Source: Orientallactaga sibirica
Taxonomy: Eukaryota > Chordata > Mammalia > Rodentia > Dipodidae
Direction: 5' to 3'
NCBI GenBank assembly: GCA_036365145.1
Contig: JAEOAD010002279.1
Coordinates: 1,422,001-1,486,000, forward strand
Length of the DNA stretch: 64,000 nt
Part shown: positions 22,441 to 33,029 of the stretch, piece by piece
How the letters are laid out: each line of letters starts with the position of its first letter
How positions within the stretch are numbered: the stretch's first letter is position 1
The notes under the pieces: generated by a model
Seen by the model: the letters and a program-made list of their open reading frames with translations, nothing else
Told to the model about the DNA's origin: nothing
Database searches by the model: none
Position numbers and translations under genes: made by a program

Positions 22441-22764
22441 GCCCTATGCTGTGGCACACAGGACACCTGAAGTGAAGGAGAAACATGCATGTGACTGGAT
22501 GGGTGTGGGCAAGGTGTGTGGGGCTCACTGCCCCTTCCATATTTAACCCCAAGCCTGAGTGACACTGTGCCTGGAAGGGGGAGCCCATTCATTCTCCAGC
22601 TGAGATCCTGAGTCACAAGGGTTTGAATCTAGGTCTGTCCAGGTGGGAAAGCAAGACTCCCGTTTGAGTTTAAGTCTGTCCCTTCCCTTCTCCCAGCTGT
22701 GGTAGCAGATGGCGCAGCTGTGTGCAGACCCAAGGGAGCTTCTGCAACAGACAAGATCAGTTAG
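22441..22764. other. Single-copy stretch, nothing recognised
   Basis: Unique sequence. No gene supported. Confidence 0.4.
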
Positions 22765-22774
22765 TGAGTAGATA

Positions 22775-23014
22775 ACGTTTGCTTTTGATTTGAGAGATAC
22801 AGAGAGAGAGAGAGACAGATAGAGAATGGGCATGCCTGGGCCACTCAGCCGCCGTGAACAAACTCCAGAGGCATGCGCCCCCTTGTGTGCATGCGCGACA
22901 TTGCACGCTTACATCACTTTTGCATCTGGCTAAATGTGGGACCTGGAGATTCGAACGGGCATTCTTGGGCTTCTCAGGCAGGCACCTTCACCGCTAAGCC
23001 ATCTCTCCAGCCCC
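22775..23014 (-). mobile_element. B2-like SINE, Type B
   Basis: TSD GAGTAGATAA / GAGCAGATAA (22765-22774 and 23015-23024). The CTCF-like site near 22876 has decayed (GCGCCCCCTTGTGTG). Confidence 0.9.
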
Positions 23015-23024
23015 TGAGCAGATA

Positions 23025-23863
23025 ATTTTATGAGTTAAGTAGACTATTTCCGTTGGGGAATTGGCAAGGGGCACAGTACAGGAACACTTTCCCAGGACAC
23101 ACAGCAGCATGAATTCTGTGAGGTCCAAAGGGTGGTAGGGAAATGGCCATGCAAGGAGCAAGACGGTGCCCAGGCAGACAGATCAAAACCTCAGGTCCCT
23201 AGAGGGCATGGCCAGTCTGAGGATGAGGCAGAAGGAGGTCAAAACAGGCACAGCAGCAAGGCTAAACTTCATCCCAACATCCAGAAAGCTGCAAGCAGCT
23301 CCCACCCAGGTGAACTTGTGCATCCCTTTCTCCCTGCGAGTATCCAGGTTTGCATCATTAGGTGTTGGGCGGGGGTGTGGGGGAGTGTCGATCTCAAGGC
23401 CAGTGCGCTTGTACTTTGGGGATGGCTTATATTTCAGATGATTCCGAGAAATCTAGAGGTTTTCTTCAAATACCAGAAGGAAAAATGCCCCTTTCCCCCG
23501 TGCCGTTCCCTGAGTAAGAGAACAGTTCTTGGAAGTGGGTGGCGGAGGGATCCTGAGTCTGCCTGACTGACAGTGACAACAAATATTCCGGAAGCTCTTT
23601 GTGAACTGAACTCAGCTTTTGACGTGCTGTCATTTAATCCTCATCCACATCGTGAGGGACCTCGTTACTGCTGTTACCTCAATTGACAGTTGATGGACAG
23701 CGACCTGGTGACTTTAAGTCCTTGTATCCATGTTATGGATAGCAGAGAACTCGGTGAGTGGCCTTAAGAACAGGCCAGGGTGAGGAAAAACCAGTGTCAT
23801 CAAGCTGCTCAGAAAAAGGCATTGGGAATCAAGGTCTTTTGGTCTTTCTATCACATTTTCCTT
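23025..23863. other. Mostly single-copy stretch
   Basis: Unique sequence plus a MIR relic at 23625-23760. The 144-codon frame 23132-23566 has no recognisable features. Confidence 0.4.
23625..23760 (-). mobile_element. MIR relic
   Basis: TTTAATCCTCATCCACATCG then GAGGGACCTCGTTACTGCTG corresponds to the reverse MIR segment TTTAATCCTCACAAC..GAGGTAGGTACTATTAT. Confidence 0.45.
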
Positions 23864-23874
23864 AATGTGCCATT

Positions 23875-24107
23875 ACAAAAATTTTTTAGAGAGAGAGGGA
23901 GAGAGAGAAAGAGAGAGACAACTGGCGGGCCAGAGTCACAGCCACTGCAATTGAACTCCAGACACTTGCGCCCACTAGTGGGCACGTGAGACGTTAGCGC
24001 TTGCCTCACCTTTGTGCGTCTGGTTTATGTGGGATCTGGAGAGTCAAACACGGGTCCTTAGGCTTCACAGGCAAGCGCCTTCACCGCTCAGCCATCCCTT
24101 CAGCCCT
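23875..24107 (-). mobile_element. B2-like SINE, Type C
   Basis: TSD AATGTGCCATT / AACGTGCCATT (23864-23874 and 24108-24118). CTCF-like site at 23968-23981, 13 of 14. Confidence 0.93.
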
Positions 24108-24118
24108 AACGTGCCATT

Positions 24119-24878
24119 TTTGTTAGTCATGAGCTGAAAGAAGCTGCTGGAACTCCAGTGATCTTAACTTGTGGCCAAGTCAGAAAGGAGGGGGTGCAGG
24201 CAGGACAAGAACAATTGTTGGAAGGGAAGGAAGTTTCAGTGTGTGAGGCTTTGTGTGCGCAAGGACGAAAGCCTTTTCCAGAGCTTTCATTGACATCCGC
24301 TTTGCCTCCAGCTGGGACACATGGCCAACCTTAGGGAAAATAGGAACTGCGGTTCTGGCATTTCGTTTTCTTGTCTCCTTAGTAGCCCAGGTTAGAGGAG
24401 TGCTGGGCAAGCCAGGCCACAGTGTGTGTGCCTGCCACACAGCCTGTAAGTGATAACGAATGTTATCAACCCAATGCTGTTGACCACCCCCTCCAGGCCT
24501 AAATAGAGCCTGTGTCATAGTGTCTCCCTGCTGGGAGGAAGGTTAGGTGTTGTGGACAAGTTGTCACACCTCCGGCTCTTCGCAGGTAGTCAGAGCATGT
24601 GAGTCTTGGTACTCATGGAAGGATGAGAGTGGGCCACAGCAGAAAGCAGAGGCAGTGGAGTCACCCCGATCTCATTCTGAGGAAACTGACAGCATTGATG
24701 GATGGAGCGTCCACAGCGACATGGCACGGCTTCTTTTGCCTAGCAGCTCCTCGTCAGCCCTATCATAGGCCACAGTGTGCAAGGTGAAGGTTGGGGGTGT
24801 GGCAAGGGCAGAGGTACCAGAGAGGAAAGAGGAGAGATGAGCAGAAGGAAGGGGGCCAAGAACAAAAGATGGCATCTG
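24119..24878. other. Single-copy stretch, nothing recognised
   Basis: Unique sequence with overlapping short frames on both strands. No gene supported. Confidence 0.45.
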
Positions 24879-25081
24879 TGGGCTGGAGAGATAGCTTAGT
24901 GGTTAGGGCGCTTGCCTGTGAAGTCTAAGGACCCATGTTCGACCTTCCAGATCCCACATTAAAGCCAGATGCACAAAGGTGAGGCAAGCGCAAGGTCGCA
25001 CATGCCCGCTAGGTGGCGGAAGCGTCTGGAGTTCAATTGCAGTGGCTGAGGCCAGTGCTTCTGTCTGTCTCAAAAAAAAAA
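24879..25081 (+). mobile_element. B2-like SINE, Type C
   Basis: Full head and body with a shortened (CT)n tail. CTCF-like site CCGCTAGGTGGCGG at 25006-25019, 13 of 14. Confidence 0.92.
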
Positions 25082-25123
25082 TATATTTTTTTTTTTAAAA
25101 AAGGGAAATGTTTAGGCTATTGA

Positions 25124-25312
25124 GCTGGAGAGATTGCCTAGCGGTTAAGGCCTAAGGACTCATGTTCGACTCCCCAGATGCCATGGAAGCCAGATGCACA
25201 ACATGGCACATGTGCACAAGGTGGCACATGTGTCTAGAGTTTGATTGCAGTGGCTGAAGGCCTTGGCACACCAATTCTCTCTCTCTCTCTCATAAAAACA
25301 TTAAAAAAAAAA
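25124..25312 (+). mobile_element. B2-like SINE, duplicated-body variant
   Basis: Head lacks the GCTTGCCTGCAAAG segment. The body carries an extra GGCACATGTGCACAAG unit, shared with the copy at 43912-44112. Confidence 0.88.
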
Positions 25313-25562
25313 AAGATGGTACTTGTACAGAGGTGATGCTGCTGAGTGCTCCCTGGGGAGAGAGAGGGGAAGGTAGGGTGCTCCCAGTGGAGGGATCGTG
25401 TGGGCTGAGGTGCCAACCCACAGTAGGGCAATGCAGCATGGGTCTATCTGGCGAGCTGGAGGGTTAGTGTGGGAGTTGAGCAGAATGGAGTGCGTCACGT
25501 GGGCCAGGAACCTCCCAGGCTTGTGATGGCCACTGTATTTTCTCATGTGCCAGATGGACAGA

Positions 25563-25859
25563 TGTATTAGTTTGAATAGATGGCCCCCAATATATTCAGT
25601 GTTTTATTAGTTTGTAGTTTGCATCTGTATCTACCTGGCTGGAGCGTGCCTAGCTGGAGTTCCTGAAGTGTGCTGTGCTGTGTGGCTTTTGGTTTTTGCT
25701 TTTCTCTTTCTCTTGCCTGGTCCTCTAAGAGCAGGCCAGCTTCTTCTGCCGTTATGGAACTTCCCCTGGATCTGTATGCTTCAATAAATATCCCTTCCTC
25801 CATCACTGTGCCTGGTCTGGAGGTTCATGTCAGCGAACCCGAAGCTGTCTGCTGCGGCA
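25563..25859 (+). mobile_element. MaLR-type solo LTR, internally deleted
   Basis: Same family as the LTRs at 33429, 45446 and 52378: starts TGTATTAGTTTGAATAGATG, contains CCCCCAATATATTCAGTG and the poly(A) region GCTTCAATAAATATCCCTTC. About 70 bp after GCATCTGTATCTACC is missing. A possible 5-bp TSD AGATG depends on where the degraded ends are placed. Confidence 0.85.
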
Positions 25860-25974
25860 GATGAACACTGGCTTCCGTTTACCACCTCCTGAGATTTGGA
25901 GCTGGTTGTGTGTCTGTCTCACTGGATACCGTATGGCTATTGTCTCGCTGAATTTGGAACGCTCTCTCTCTCTC

Positions 25975-26045
25975 TTCTATGAGCGAGGGAACTGAGACTC
26001 AGTAAGATTAACGAGTTGCCCAGGGATGGCTGGCAATAGGCTGTG
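25975..26045 (-). mobile_element. MIR relic
   Basis: GAGGGAACTGAGACTCAGTA then AGTTGCCCAGGG, the reverse MIR core, ending at the GT repeat. Confidence 0.45.
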
Positions 26046-26049
26046 CAGC

Positions 26050-26050
<1 letters not shown>

Positions 26051-26095
<45 letters not shown>
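26051..26095. repeat. (GT)n microsatellite
   Basis: About 22 GT units without interruption. Confidence 0.95.
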
Positions 26096-26096
<1 letters not shown>

Positions 26097-26267
26097 CTGC
26101 CCCCTCTGCTGGCTCCAGCGGCCTGCACACATGGGTACCACCCTAGTGATAAAACGAAATTGTTGGAGAGCACCGTAAAGCAAACACCAAGAGGAGCTGG
26201 GTTCATCCATGTATTTACTCACGGGCCTACCTTCTGGGAACGAGGAACAATCTTCTTTTCCTCCCGT

Positions 26268-26426
26268 TTTTTTTTTTTTTTTTTTTTTCCGAGGTAGGAT
26301 CTCACTGTAGCTCAGGCTGACCTGGAATTCACTATGTAGTCTCAGGGTGGCCTTGAACTCATGGCGATCCTACCTATCTCTGCCTCCCAAGTGCTGGGAT
26401 TAAAGCGTGTGCCACCACGCCCGGCT
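26268..26426 (-). mobile_element. B1 SINE
   Basis: Reverse full-length B1: (T)20 tail, GAGGTAGGATCTCACTGTAG to CCACCACGCCCGGC. Confidence 0.95.
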
Positions 26427-26794
26427 CCTCCAGTTTATATCACTTTTTCCCCAGCCAGGCTGGTTAGCTGGGAGGCACTGTCCAGCAGAGGGGTTAACTG
26501 TACGCCTCAGCTGTCACCCAGCGTCCTCCTTAAATATGATCCTCCCTGCCCTGCCAACCTTTCCCGGAACGCTGGCTCTGGAAAACAGAAAATGTGAAGT
26601 ACATCCCCTGGGGGATATCTCTTGCCTTTGGTTTGAATTTACACCAGAATGGTTCATTTGAGAAATGTGGCTTAACTCAAGCTGTACTACCAGACAGGCT
26701 AATGAAAGTCACACGTCATGCCTTCACCTCGGACAGCGCCATCCACTATGGCGTCACTTTTGTGGACTGATCTCCTCCAGATGATGATTATTAT
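26427..26794. other. Single-copy stretch, nothing recognised
   Basis: Unique sequence. No gene supported. Confidence 0.4.
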
Positions 26795-26857
26795 TTTTTA
26801 ATTTATTTTCATTTTATTTTTATTGACAATTTCCATAATTGTAGACAATACTGGATT
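26795..26857 (-). mobile_element. L1 3'-end fragment
   Basis: A-rich tail on the minus strand followed by ATTGACAATTTCCATAATTG then TAGACAATA, the same terminus as the L1 at 3066-3552. Confidence 0.6.
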
Positions 26858-26936
26858 ATTTAACAGTAGATTTTTCTCTATTCATAAGGTTTGACACTGA
26901 GCACTAAGGTGCTTCTTTCACTGTTACATCTTTTTT

Positions 26937-27110
26937 GTTGTTGTTTTATTTTTTTTAATTTGTTTTGTTTTTTTGAGGTAGGGTCTCACTCTAGCTCAGG
27001 CTGACCTGGAATTCACTATGTGGTCTCAGGGTGGCCTTGAACTCATGGCAATCCTCCTACCTCTGCCTCCCGAGTGCTGGGATTAAAGACGTGCGATTCC
27101 ACGCCCGGCT
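26937..27110 (-). mobile_element. B1 SINE
   Basis: Reverse B1 with a T/G-rich tail and CGATTCCACGCCCGGC head. One deamination-type change in the CGCCACC segment. Confidence 0.95.
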
Positions 27111-27187
27111 GTACTGTTACATCTTTTCAGCTACCTGCACCCCTCCCCGCTCGTGAATACAGAAGTATAAATGTGTACTGATGTGTT

Positions 27188-27212
27188 TGCACACACACAC
27201 ACACACACACAC
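27188..27212. repeat. (CA)n microsatellite
   Basis: 12 CA units at the tail of the adjacent SINE. Confidence 0.9.
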
Positions 27213-27423
27213 ATATTTAATTTTTATTTATTTATTTGAGAGAGGGAAAGAGACAGAGAGAGAGAAAGAGAGAATGGGCACACCAGGGTCTCCAGCTGCT
27301 GCAAATGAACTCCAGACGCGTGTGCCCCCTTGTGCATCTGGCTTACGTGGGTCCTGGGGAGTCAAACCTGGGTCCTTTGGCTTTGCAGGCAAACACCTTA
27401 ACTGCTAAGCTATCCCCCAGCCC
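27213..27423 (-). mobile_element. B2-like SINE, Type A
   Basis: Reverse copy, complete body and head. Confidence 0.92.
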
Positions 27424-27430
27424 AAGCCAT

Positions 27431-27594
27431 CCTTTTTTTTTTTTTTTTTTTGGTTTTTCGAGGTAGGGTCTCACTCTGGCCCAGGCTGACCTGGAATTCA
27501 CTATGTAGTCTCTGGGTGGCCTTGAACTCATGGCGATCCTCCTACCTCTGCCTCCCAAGTGCTGGGATTAAAGCGTGTGCCACCCTGCCAGGCT
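27431..27594 (-). mobile_element. B1 SINE
   Basis: Reverse full-length B1, almost directly abutting the SINE to the left. Confidence 0.95.
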
Positions 27595-27725
27595 CTTAAT
27601 TGTATTGATCACTAGGATGTAGCTGGGAATTGATAGTTTTTGGTGGGGTACAGGGTCAAGCTCACGACCTCATGCATGCAAGGCAAGCACCTTGCCAATT
27701 GAGTGTTCTGTGCCCAGCCTTCAGG

Positions 27726-27955
27726 GTGTTTTTTTTTTTTAAATTATTTATTTATTTATTAGAGACAGAGAAAGGGAGAGAGAGAGAGGGAGAGATAATG
27801 GGTGCGCCAGAGCCTCCAGCCACTGCAAACAAACTCCAGATGCATGCGCCACCATGTGCATCTGGCTTACGTGGGTCCTGGGGAATACGAGCCTCGACCT
27901 GGGGTCCTTAGGCTACACAGGAAGGCGCTTAAACTGCTAAGCCATATCTCCAGCC
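27726..27955 (-). mobile_element. B2-like SINE, Type A, B-box insertion variant
   Basis: Perfect 13-bp TSD CCCAGCCTTCAGG (27713-27725 and 27956-27968). Carries the extra GAGCCTCG at the B box. Confidence 0.93.
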
Positions 27956-28084
27956 CCCAGCCTTCAGGTTTTAAAGTAATGTGTGGGCATAGCGTTTCAT
28001 TCTCCCACCTCAAAAGAAGACGGATGTCATTCATAAACGTTCTCTCAAACATCCTTTTTAAAAATTTTTTAGTTTTTTCTGTTT

Positions 28085-28345
28085 TGGCTGCCCAGTTGGA
28101 CTCCAGTGTTCCCCAGCAAATGCCATCGTCCTTAGACACCAGCAAGGGATTGGTTCCAGGACCGGCACGGATACCAAAGTGCACAGATGCCTAGAATCCC
28201 CTCTGTGGATGGGGTGGCGTTTGCATAGAACCACACACATTCTCCCACGCGTGTTATATCATTTTGGGCTACTTATACCTGACACGGGATAAATGCCTTA
28301 TTCATAGCTGTTGTGCTCTGTTATTTACAAAATAATGACAAGAAA
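28085..28345 (+). mobile_element. MER2-like DNA transposon relic
   Basis: Contains GGGATTGGTTCCAGGACCGG, then GGATACCAAAGTGCACAGAT, later TTTACAAAATAATGACAAGA. These occur in the same order as in the MER2 (Tigger group) nonautonomous element I know from other mammals. Termini are eroded and there is no transposase. Orientation is uncertain because the element is near-palindromic. Confidence 0.6.
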
Positions 28346-28623
28346 GGCAGGTCTTGATGTCTAGTCCTGACACACTGGGCTTTTTCCTGTTGTGGGTTTT
28401 TTTTTGGGGGGGGAGGGGTGGAATTTCAGTTTCTGCTTGGTTTCATACCTGGATGCAAAACCCACCGGTAAGGAGGGGTGAATGGATTGGTAGATGGCCT
28501 GACATCTAATCATGGTGGTCCTCGAGATGTTAGGGTCAGAGGCTGGGCCAGGCAGCCCCCACAAACTAGGCTCAGTAAAGGAGATTCAATGTGGTCACAC
28601 TGGGAAGAATAGCAAAAAAAAAG

Positions 28624-28775
28624 TGGGGGGGTCCGCACGCCTTTAATCCCAGCACTCGGGAGGCAGAGGTAGGAGGATCACCGTGAGTTCAAGGCCACCC
28701 TGAGACTACAGAGTGAATTCCAGGTCAGCCTGAGCTAGAGTGAGACCCTACCTCAAAAAACCAAAAACAACAACA
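28624..28775 (+). mobile_element. B1 SINE, 5' truncated
   Basis: Begins at GTCCGCACGCCTTTAATCCC; the GCCGGGCGTGGTGG head is missing. Ends in (CAA)n. Confidence 0.93.
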
Positions 28776-28799
28776 ACAACAAAAGTCCAGTGACGCCCC

Positions 28800-28885
28800 T
28801 CCAAGTCCATCTTCAGAGTTCAGAAACGAGGCTTTAATTAATTGCCTTCTAATTAAAGTTAAGTTTTGACTAGAAGGCAAGAGGT
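28800..28885. promoter_or_regulatory. Homeodomain-motif cluster
   Basis: CTTTAATTAATTGCC at about 28831 and TTCTAATTAAAG just downstream form an inverted pair of TAATTA cores in unique sequence beside the B1. A candidate site only. Confidence 0.25.
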
Positions 28886-29051
28886 GTGGCTAACGAAGCA
28901 GTTCTGGTGAAGGTGTGGTCCTGCCCATCACTGACCCATCACTGCAGGATCCAGGATCTCCTGCAAAGTGGTCTGACAAGCTCTCAGAACTGTGTGAAAT
29001 CTCTTATGGAGACACAGGTTCCACATCCATCTGGCACTTGGTCTTCAGCCT

Positions 29052-29267
29052 TTTTTAAAAAATTATTTATTTATTTGAGAAAGTGAGAGAGCAAGAGGCA
29101 GAGAGAGAGAGAGAGAATGGGTGTACCAGGGCCTCCAGCCACTGCAAACAAACTCCAGACACACGTGCCACCTTGTGCATCTGGATTATGTTGGTCATGG
29201 GGAATCGAATCTGGGTCCTTTGACTTTGCAGGCAAATGCCTTAACCGCTAAGCCATCTCTCCAGCCA
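29052..29267 (-). mobile_element. B2-like SINE, Type A
   Basis: Reverse copy, complete. Confidence 0.9.
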
Positions 29268-29394
29268 CCTTCAACATGAGGCTCCTGGGAAATTTCAATT
29301 TCTTGGAGTCCAGTGTTTCAGTATGCTGATCTGCAGAGGGAGAGGCACAAGTGTCTCATTTGAATCATTGTCAGTGGCAATATGGACACAGTGT

Positions 29395-29463
29395 CTGAGA
29401 GTGAATTCCAGGTCAGCCTGGGCTAGAGGGAGACCCCACCTCAAAAAACAGAAAAAAAAAAAA
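29395..29463 (+). mobile_element. B1 SINE, 3' fragment
   Basis: Only the last ~55 bp (AGTGAATTCCAGGTCAGCCT onward) plus A tail. Followed 20 bp later by another B1. Confidence 0.9.
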
Positions 29464-29475
29464 AGACAAGACAGA

Positions 29476-29618
29476 TCTTGTGGTGCACGCCTTTAATCCC
29501 AGCACTTAGGAAGCAGAGGTAGGAGGATCGAAGTGAGTTCAAGGCCACCCTGAGACTACATAGGGAATTTCAGGTCAGCCTGGACTAGAGTGAGACCATA
29601 CCTTGAAAAAAAAAAAAA
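29476..29618 (+). mobile_element. B1 SINE
   Basis: Near full length (TTGTGGTGCACGCCTTTAAT to CCTTG and A14); the first ~8 bp of the head are altered. Confidence 0.93.
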
Positions 29619-29639
29619 AGTATTGTTTAATCCAAGGGC

Positions 29640-30420
29640 TTTAGTGTATAAGAAGTTGAAGTTATTTACCATGATTTTGAAATGACAACAAACCAGTGAG
29701 GTCAAGGTTGGAGAAATGTTCCCGAGGGTAATTAGAAGAGAGGACTGCCTGGGGGCAGGCGGCAGAGACAGTGTGAAGCTCTGACTTCCACGTGCAGAAG
29801 GGTAGTGAGTTTCTCTGTAATTTCAGAACAGCACAGCCTAGTCCTGTCCCAGTGACTGGCAATGAGGAAAAAGAAGTTTCACGTGTTTGGGGGCCAATGA
29901 AACCTCAAAGAGCACAGACAGAAAATTCACCCTAATTCAATCAGACGTTACAGTCAGACCTGGTTAATGCGAAACAATTAATACAATCCATTTTTATGCA
30001 GATTAAAACATTGGCAATTAACAGGTTAGTGACACTCATATGTTCTGAATTTGGGCTCCACCCGAGCCAGGTGAACCGTTACGTAAACCAATCTAAACTT
30101 TATTATGGAGGAGCGCTCAGATGCTCCGGGATTCACACTCCATTCAATTTGGAGTTAATCGCTCACATTTTTCTCTTATCTACAAGATATCCCCATTTAA
30201 GATAGTCCTGCTCGACTTTCTCCTATGACAAAAGGCAGGGAAGCCCCGCATTATTCACTAGCAGAAAAGGCATCATTTTTATCTGTTTATTTTCTAATTA
30301 TGTGATGTCAAGATAAAGGAGCAGTCTATAACCACACAGCCTGTCATCCGCTGTATGGAATTAAAAGGAGACAATGTTAACTGCGGGTCTTGGAATCTAT
30401 AAAACAAAATTCAATTAGCT
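29640..30420. promoter_or_regulatory. Strongest candidate conserved noncoding element
   Basis: About 780 bp with no mobile element in a SINE-saturated neighbourhood. It has many homeodomain-type cores (GGTTAATGCG, CAATTAATAC, GGCAATTAACAGG, GAGTTAATCG, TCTAATTATG) and a CRE-like TGATGTCA. Frames are short and interrupted on both strands, so it is not an exon. The combination of SINE exclusion and motif style suggests a developmental enhancer; this is inference. Confidence 0.4.
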
Positions 30421-30840
30421 ATGTGTACTGGAGAGGAAGATGGAAAGAAATCAACAAAGCACATTCCAGATGCTCCGGGGGTCCTTGAGCACCATCTCCT
30501 TATCTTCCCTCTTTCCCTACCCAACATCTGCCTTGTGGGCCTGCCTCTGGGTTCAAGACCCTCCCAAGGGTAGCCCTTCACTTCTCTTGGCTGCCCGGCA
30601 ACCCCCACTCATCCTTTAGGGTGCTGCTCCACTCTCTGAAGTCCAGCCCGCCTTGCCTCCCCGCATCCCTCTAGCCAGCACGCTCCAGTCATGGGCTCTG
30701 ATCCTAGGAATCCAGTCACCAGTGTGTAGCTCTGTGTGGGTTGCCACTGTTTCCCTGAGACTGACCCACAGCTGGCTGGGATGGACAGCTTTTCATACTT
30801 CCATTTCCCAACTTGCCTATTTAAAAGCTAGAGGATTTCT
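30421..30840. other. Single-copy stretch, nothing recognised
   Basis: GC-richer unique sequence between the candidate enhancer and a SINE. No gene supported. Confidence 0.45.
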
Positions 30841-30855
30841 TAATTTATTGTTTTT

Positions 30856-31065
30856 TTTAAATATTTTATTTTTATTAATTTATTTGACAGAGAAAGAGGG
30901 AGAGAGAGAGAGAGAATGGGCACACCAGGGCCTCCAGCCACTGCAAACGAACTCCAGACGCATGTGCCCCCTTGTGCATCTGGTTAACATGGGTCCTGGG
31001 GAATTGAACCAGGGTCCTTGGCTTTGCAGGCAGATGCCTTAACCGCTAAGCCATTCCTCCAGCCC
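30856..31065 (-). mobile_element. B2-like SINE, Type A
   Basis: Perfect 15-bp TSD TAATTTATTGTTTTT (30841-30855 and 31066-31080). Confidence 0.95.
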
Positions 31066-31080
31066 TAATTTATTGTTTTT

Positions 31081-31304
31081 AAGTATTTTATTTTTATTTA
31101 TTTATTTGAGAGAGGGAGGGAAAGAAGCAGGGAAAGAGAGAGAGAGGAAGAGAATGGGCATTCCAGGGCATCCAGTCGCTGCAAACCAAATTCAGACTCA
31201 TGTACCACCTTGTGCATCTGTCGTACGTGGGTCCTGGTGAGTCGAACCTGGGTCCTTTGGCTTTGCAGGCAAGCACCTTCACCTCAAAGCCATCTGTCCA
31301 GCCC
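31081..31304 (-). mobile_element. B2-like SINE, Type A
   Basis: Reverse copy placed directly after the TSD of the previous SINE. Confidence 0.92.
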
Positions 31305-31307
31305 TTA

Positions 31308-31625
31308 ATTTCTTTTTAATTAATTTTATTTTTAACGATTTTATACATGTGTATCATACATTTTGGATCATTTTCACTCCCCGTTGCCCTGTTATCTAAC
31401 CTCACCACCCCTACTGCACACGCCTCCTTTCTTTTCACTTTCATTTCCTGATAATTTGCCTCTGACTTCACTGTTCACTTCCAAGTTCTTCTCCACCAGA
31501 CTGCAGGCCTGCACCACCCTTCTTCACGTCAAAGCCATCAGCTTCATACTGTCTCTGCTGTCTGTCCCCAGGCAGTCCTCTCTTTTAATTATCCTCAGTA
31601 ACATTTCTCCAACCTTGGACAGTAC
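31308..31625 (-). mobile_element. Possible L1 3'-end remnant plus unique sequence
   Basis: Starts with an A-rich minus-strand tail, then TTTTATACATGTGTATCATA and pyrimidine-rich text in the style of a rodent L1 3' UTR. Beyond about 31420 I cannot tell whether it is element or unique DNA. Confidence 0.3.
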
Positions 31626-31775
31626 TTTTTTTTTTTTTTTTTTTTTTTTGAGGTAGAGTCTCACTCTAGCCCAGGCTGACCTGGAATTCACTATGTAGTC
31701 TCAGGGTGGCCTTGAACTCACTGTGATCCTCTTACCTGTGCCTCCCAAGTGCTGGGATTAAAGGTGTGTGCCATA
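31624..31775 (-). mobile_element. B1 SINE
   Basis: Reverse B1 with (T)26 tail; the head end is eroded after GTGTGCCA. Confidence 0.95.
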
Positions 31776-31784
31776 AGATCTATC

Positions 31785-31797
<13 letters not shown>

Positions 31798-31834
<37 letters not shown>

Positions 31835-31969
31835 AGGTAGGGTCCCCCTGTAGCCCAGGCTGACCTAAAATTCACTCTGTAGTCTCAGGGTGGCCTTGAA
31901 CTCATTGTAATCCTCCTACCTCTGCCTCTCAAGTGCTGGGATTAAAGGCATGCACCACCACACTTGGCA
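31798..31969 (-). mobile_element. B1 SINE
   Basis: Reverse full-length B1 with (T)34 tail, in tandem with the previous one. Confidence 0.95.
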
Positions 31970-31972
31970 ATA

Positions 31973-32199
31973 CTTTTTTTTTTTAATTTACACAGAGAGA
32001 GAGAAAGAGAGAGAATTGGCACACCAGGGCCTCAGCCACTGCAGTCGAACTCCAGATGCTTACGCCACCTAGTGGGCATGTGCCACCTTGTGCCTGCCTC
32101 ACCTTTGTGCGTCTGGCTTAGATGGGATCTGGAGAGTCAAACATGGGTCCTTAAGCTTCTCAGGCAAGTACCTTAACTGCTATGCCATCTCTCCAGTCC
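31973..32199 (-). mobile_element. B2-like SINE, Type C
   Basis: Reverse copy. CTCF-like site at 32062-32075 (CCACTAGGTGGCGT on the minus strand, 13 of 14). Confidence 0.92.
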
Positions 32200-32202
32200 C
32201 CC

Positions 32203-32414
32203 CATTTTTTAATTATTTAATTTATTGGAGAGCGACAGAAAGAGGCAGATAGATAGAGAATGGATGTGCCAGGGCCTCCAGTCACTGCAAACGAACTCCA
32301 GATGCATGTGCCACCTTGTGCATCTGGCTTACATAGGTCCTGGGGAATCAAGCCTTGAACCAGGGTCCTTAGGCTTCACAGGCAAGTGCTTAACCACTAA
32401 GCCATCTCTCCAGG
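32203..32414 (-). mobile_element. B2-like SINE, Type A, B-box insertion variant
   Basis: Reverse copy with AAGCCTTGAACC at the B box. Fourth SINE in a row in the same orientation. Confidence 0.92.
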
Positions 32415-32754
32415 CACTCCCGCCTTTTTGTAATGCAGTTCTTCATTATCCTACAAACCTTTGGTGAGATTTGTAGAGGGCTATGGCCTGCTCAATCCTC
32501 AGATTTTACATTGTGATGGAATCTGATCCTGCTTTTTGGTCCCAGTGTGCTCCTGGTAATAGGGCTTACATACATGAAATAAGTAGTGAGTTATACAGTT
32601 TTCATTTAAAGGGAAAATTCCAGATCACATGTGACTCAAGAAGAGAGCCATAGAGAATGAAAAATCCTTTTCCTGAATGCTGGGTTTTTGCTTTGCAACC
32701 CCACCCCATCCCACCCCCAATTCTGAGGCTATGTATACTTCATCCCTGGGTCCA
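32415..32754. other. Single-copy stretch, nothing recognised
   Basis: Unique sequence. No gene supported. Confidence 0.4.
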
Positions 32755-32767
32755 GAGTAGTCTCTTT

Positions 32768-33016
32768 TTTTAAAATTTTTAATTTTTTTTTTTTGAGAGA
32801 GAGTCACCGAGAGAGAGAGAAAGAATGGGTGTGCCAGAGGCCTCTCTCAGCTGTTGTGAACGAACTCCAGATACGTGCGCCCCCTTGTGGGCAAGCGCGG
32901 CATTGCGCCCTTGTGTCACTCTGCGTCTGGCTAAACATGGGACCTGGAGAATCAAACGGGTGCTCTTAGGCTTGGCAAACAGGTGCCTTCACTGCTAAAC
33001 CGTCTCTCCAGCCCTG
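32768..33016 (-). mobile_element. B2-like SINE, Type B
   Basis: Perfect 13-bp TSD GAGTAGTCTCTTT (32755-32767 and 33017-33029). Confidence 0.95.
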
Positions 33017-33029
33017 GAGTAGTCTCTTT

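Larger units (their letters stand above)
25860..26269. other. Single-copy stretch with MIR relic and (GT)n
   Basis: A MIR core in reverse (GGGAACTGAGACTCAGTAAG) at 25975-26045 runs into a (GT)n of about 22 units at 26051-26095. Confidence 0.5.
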
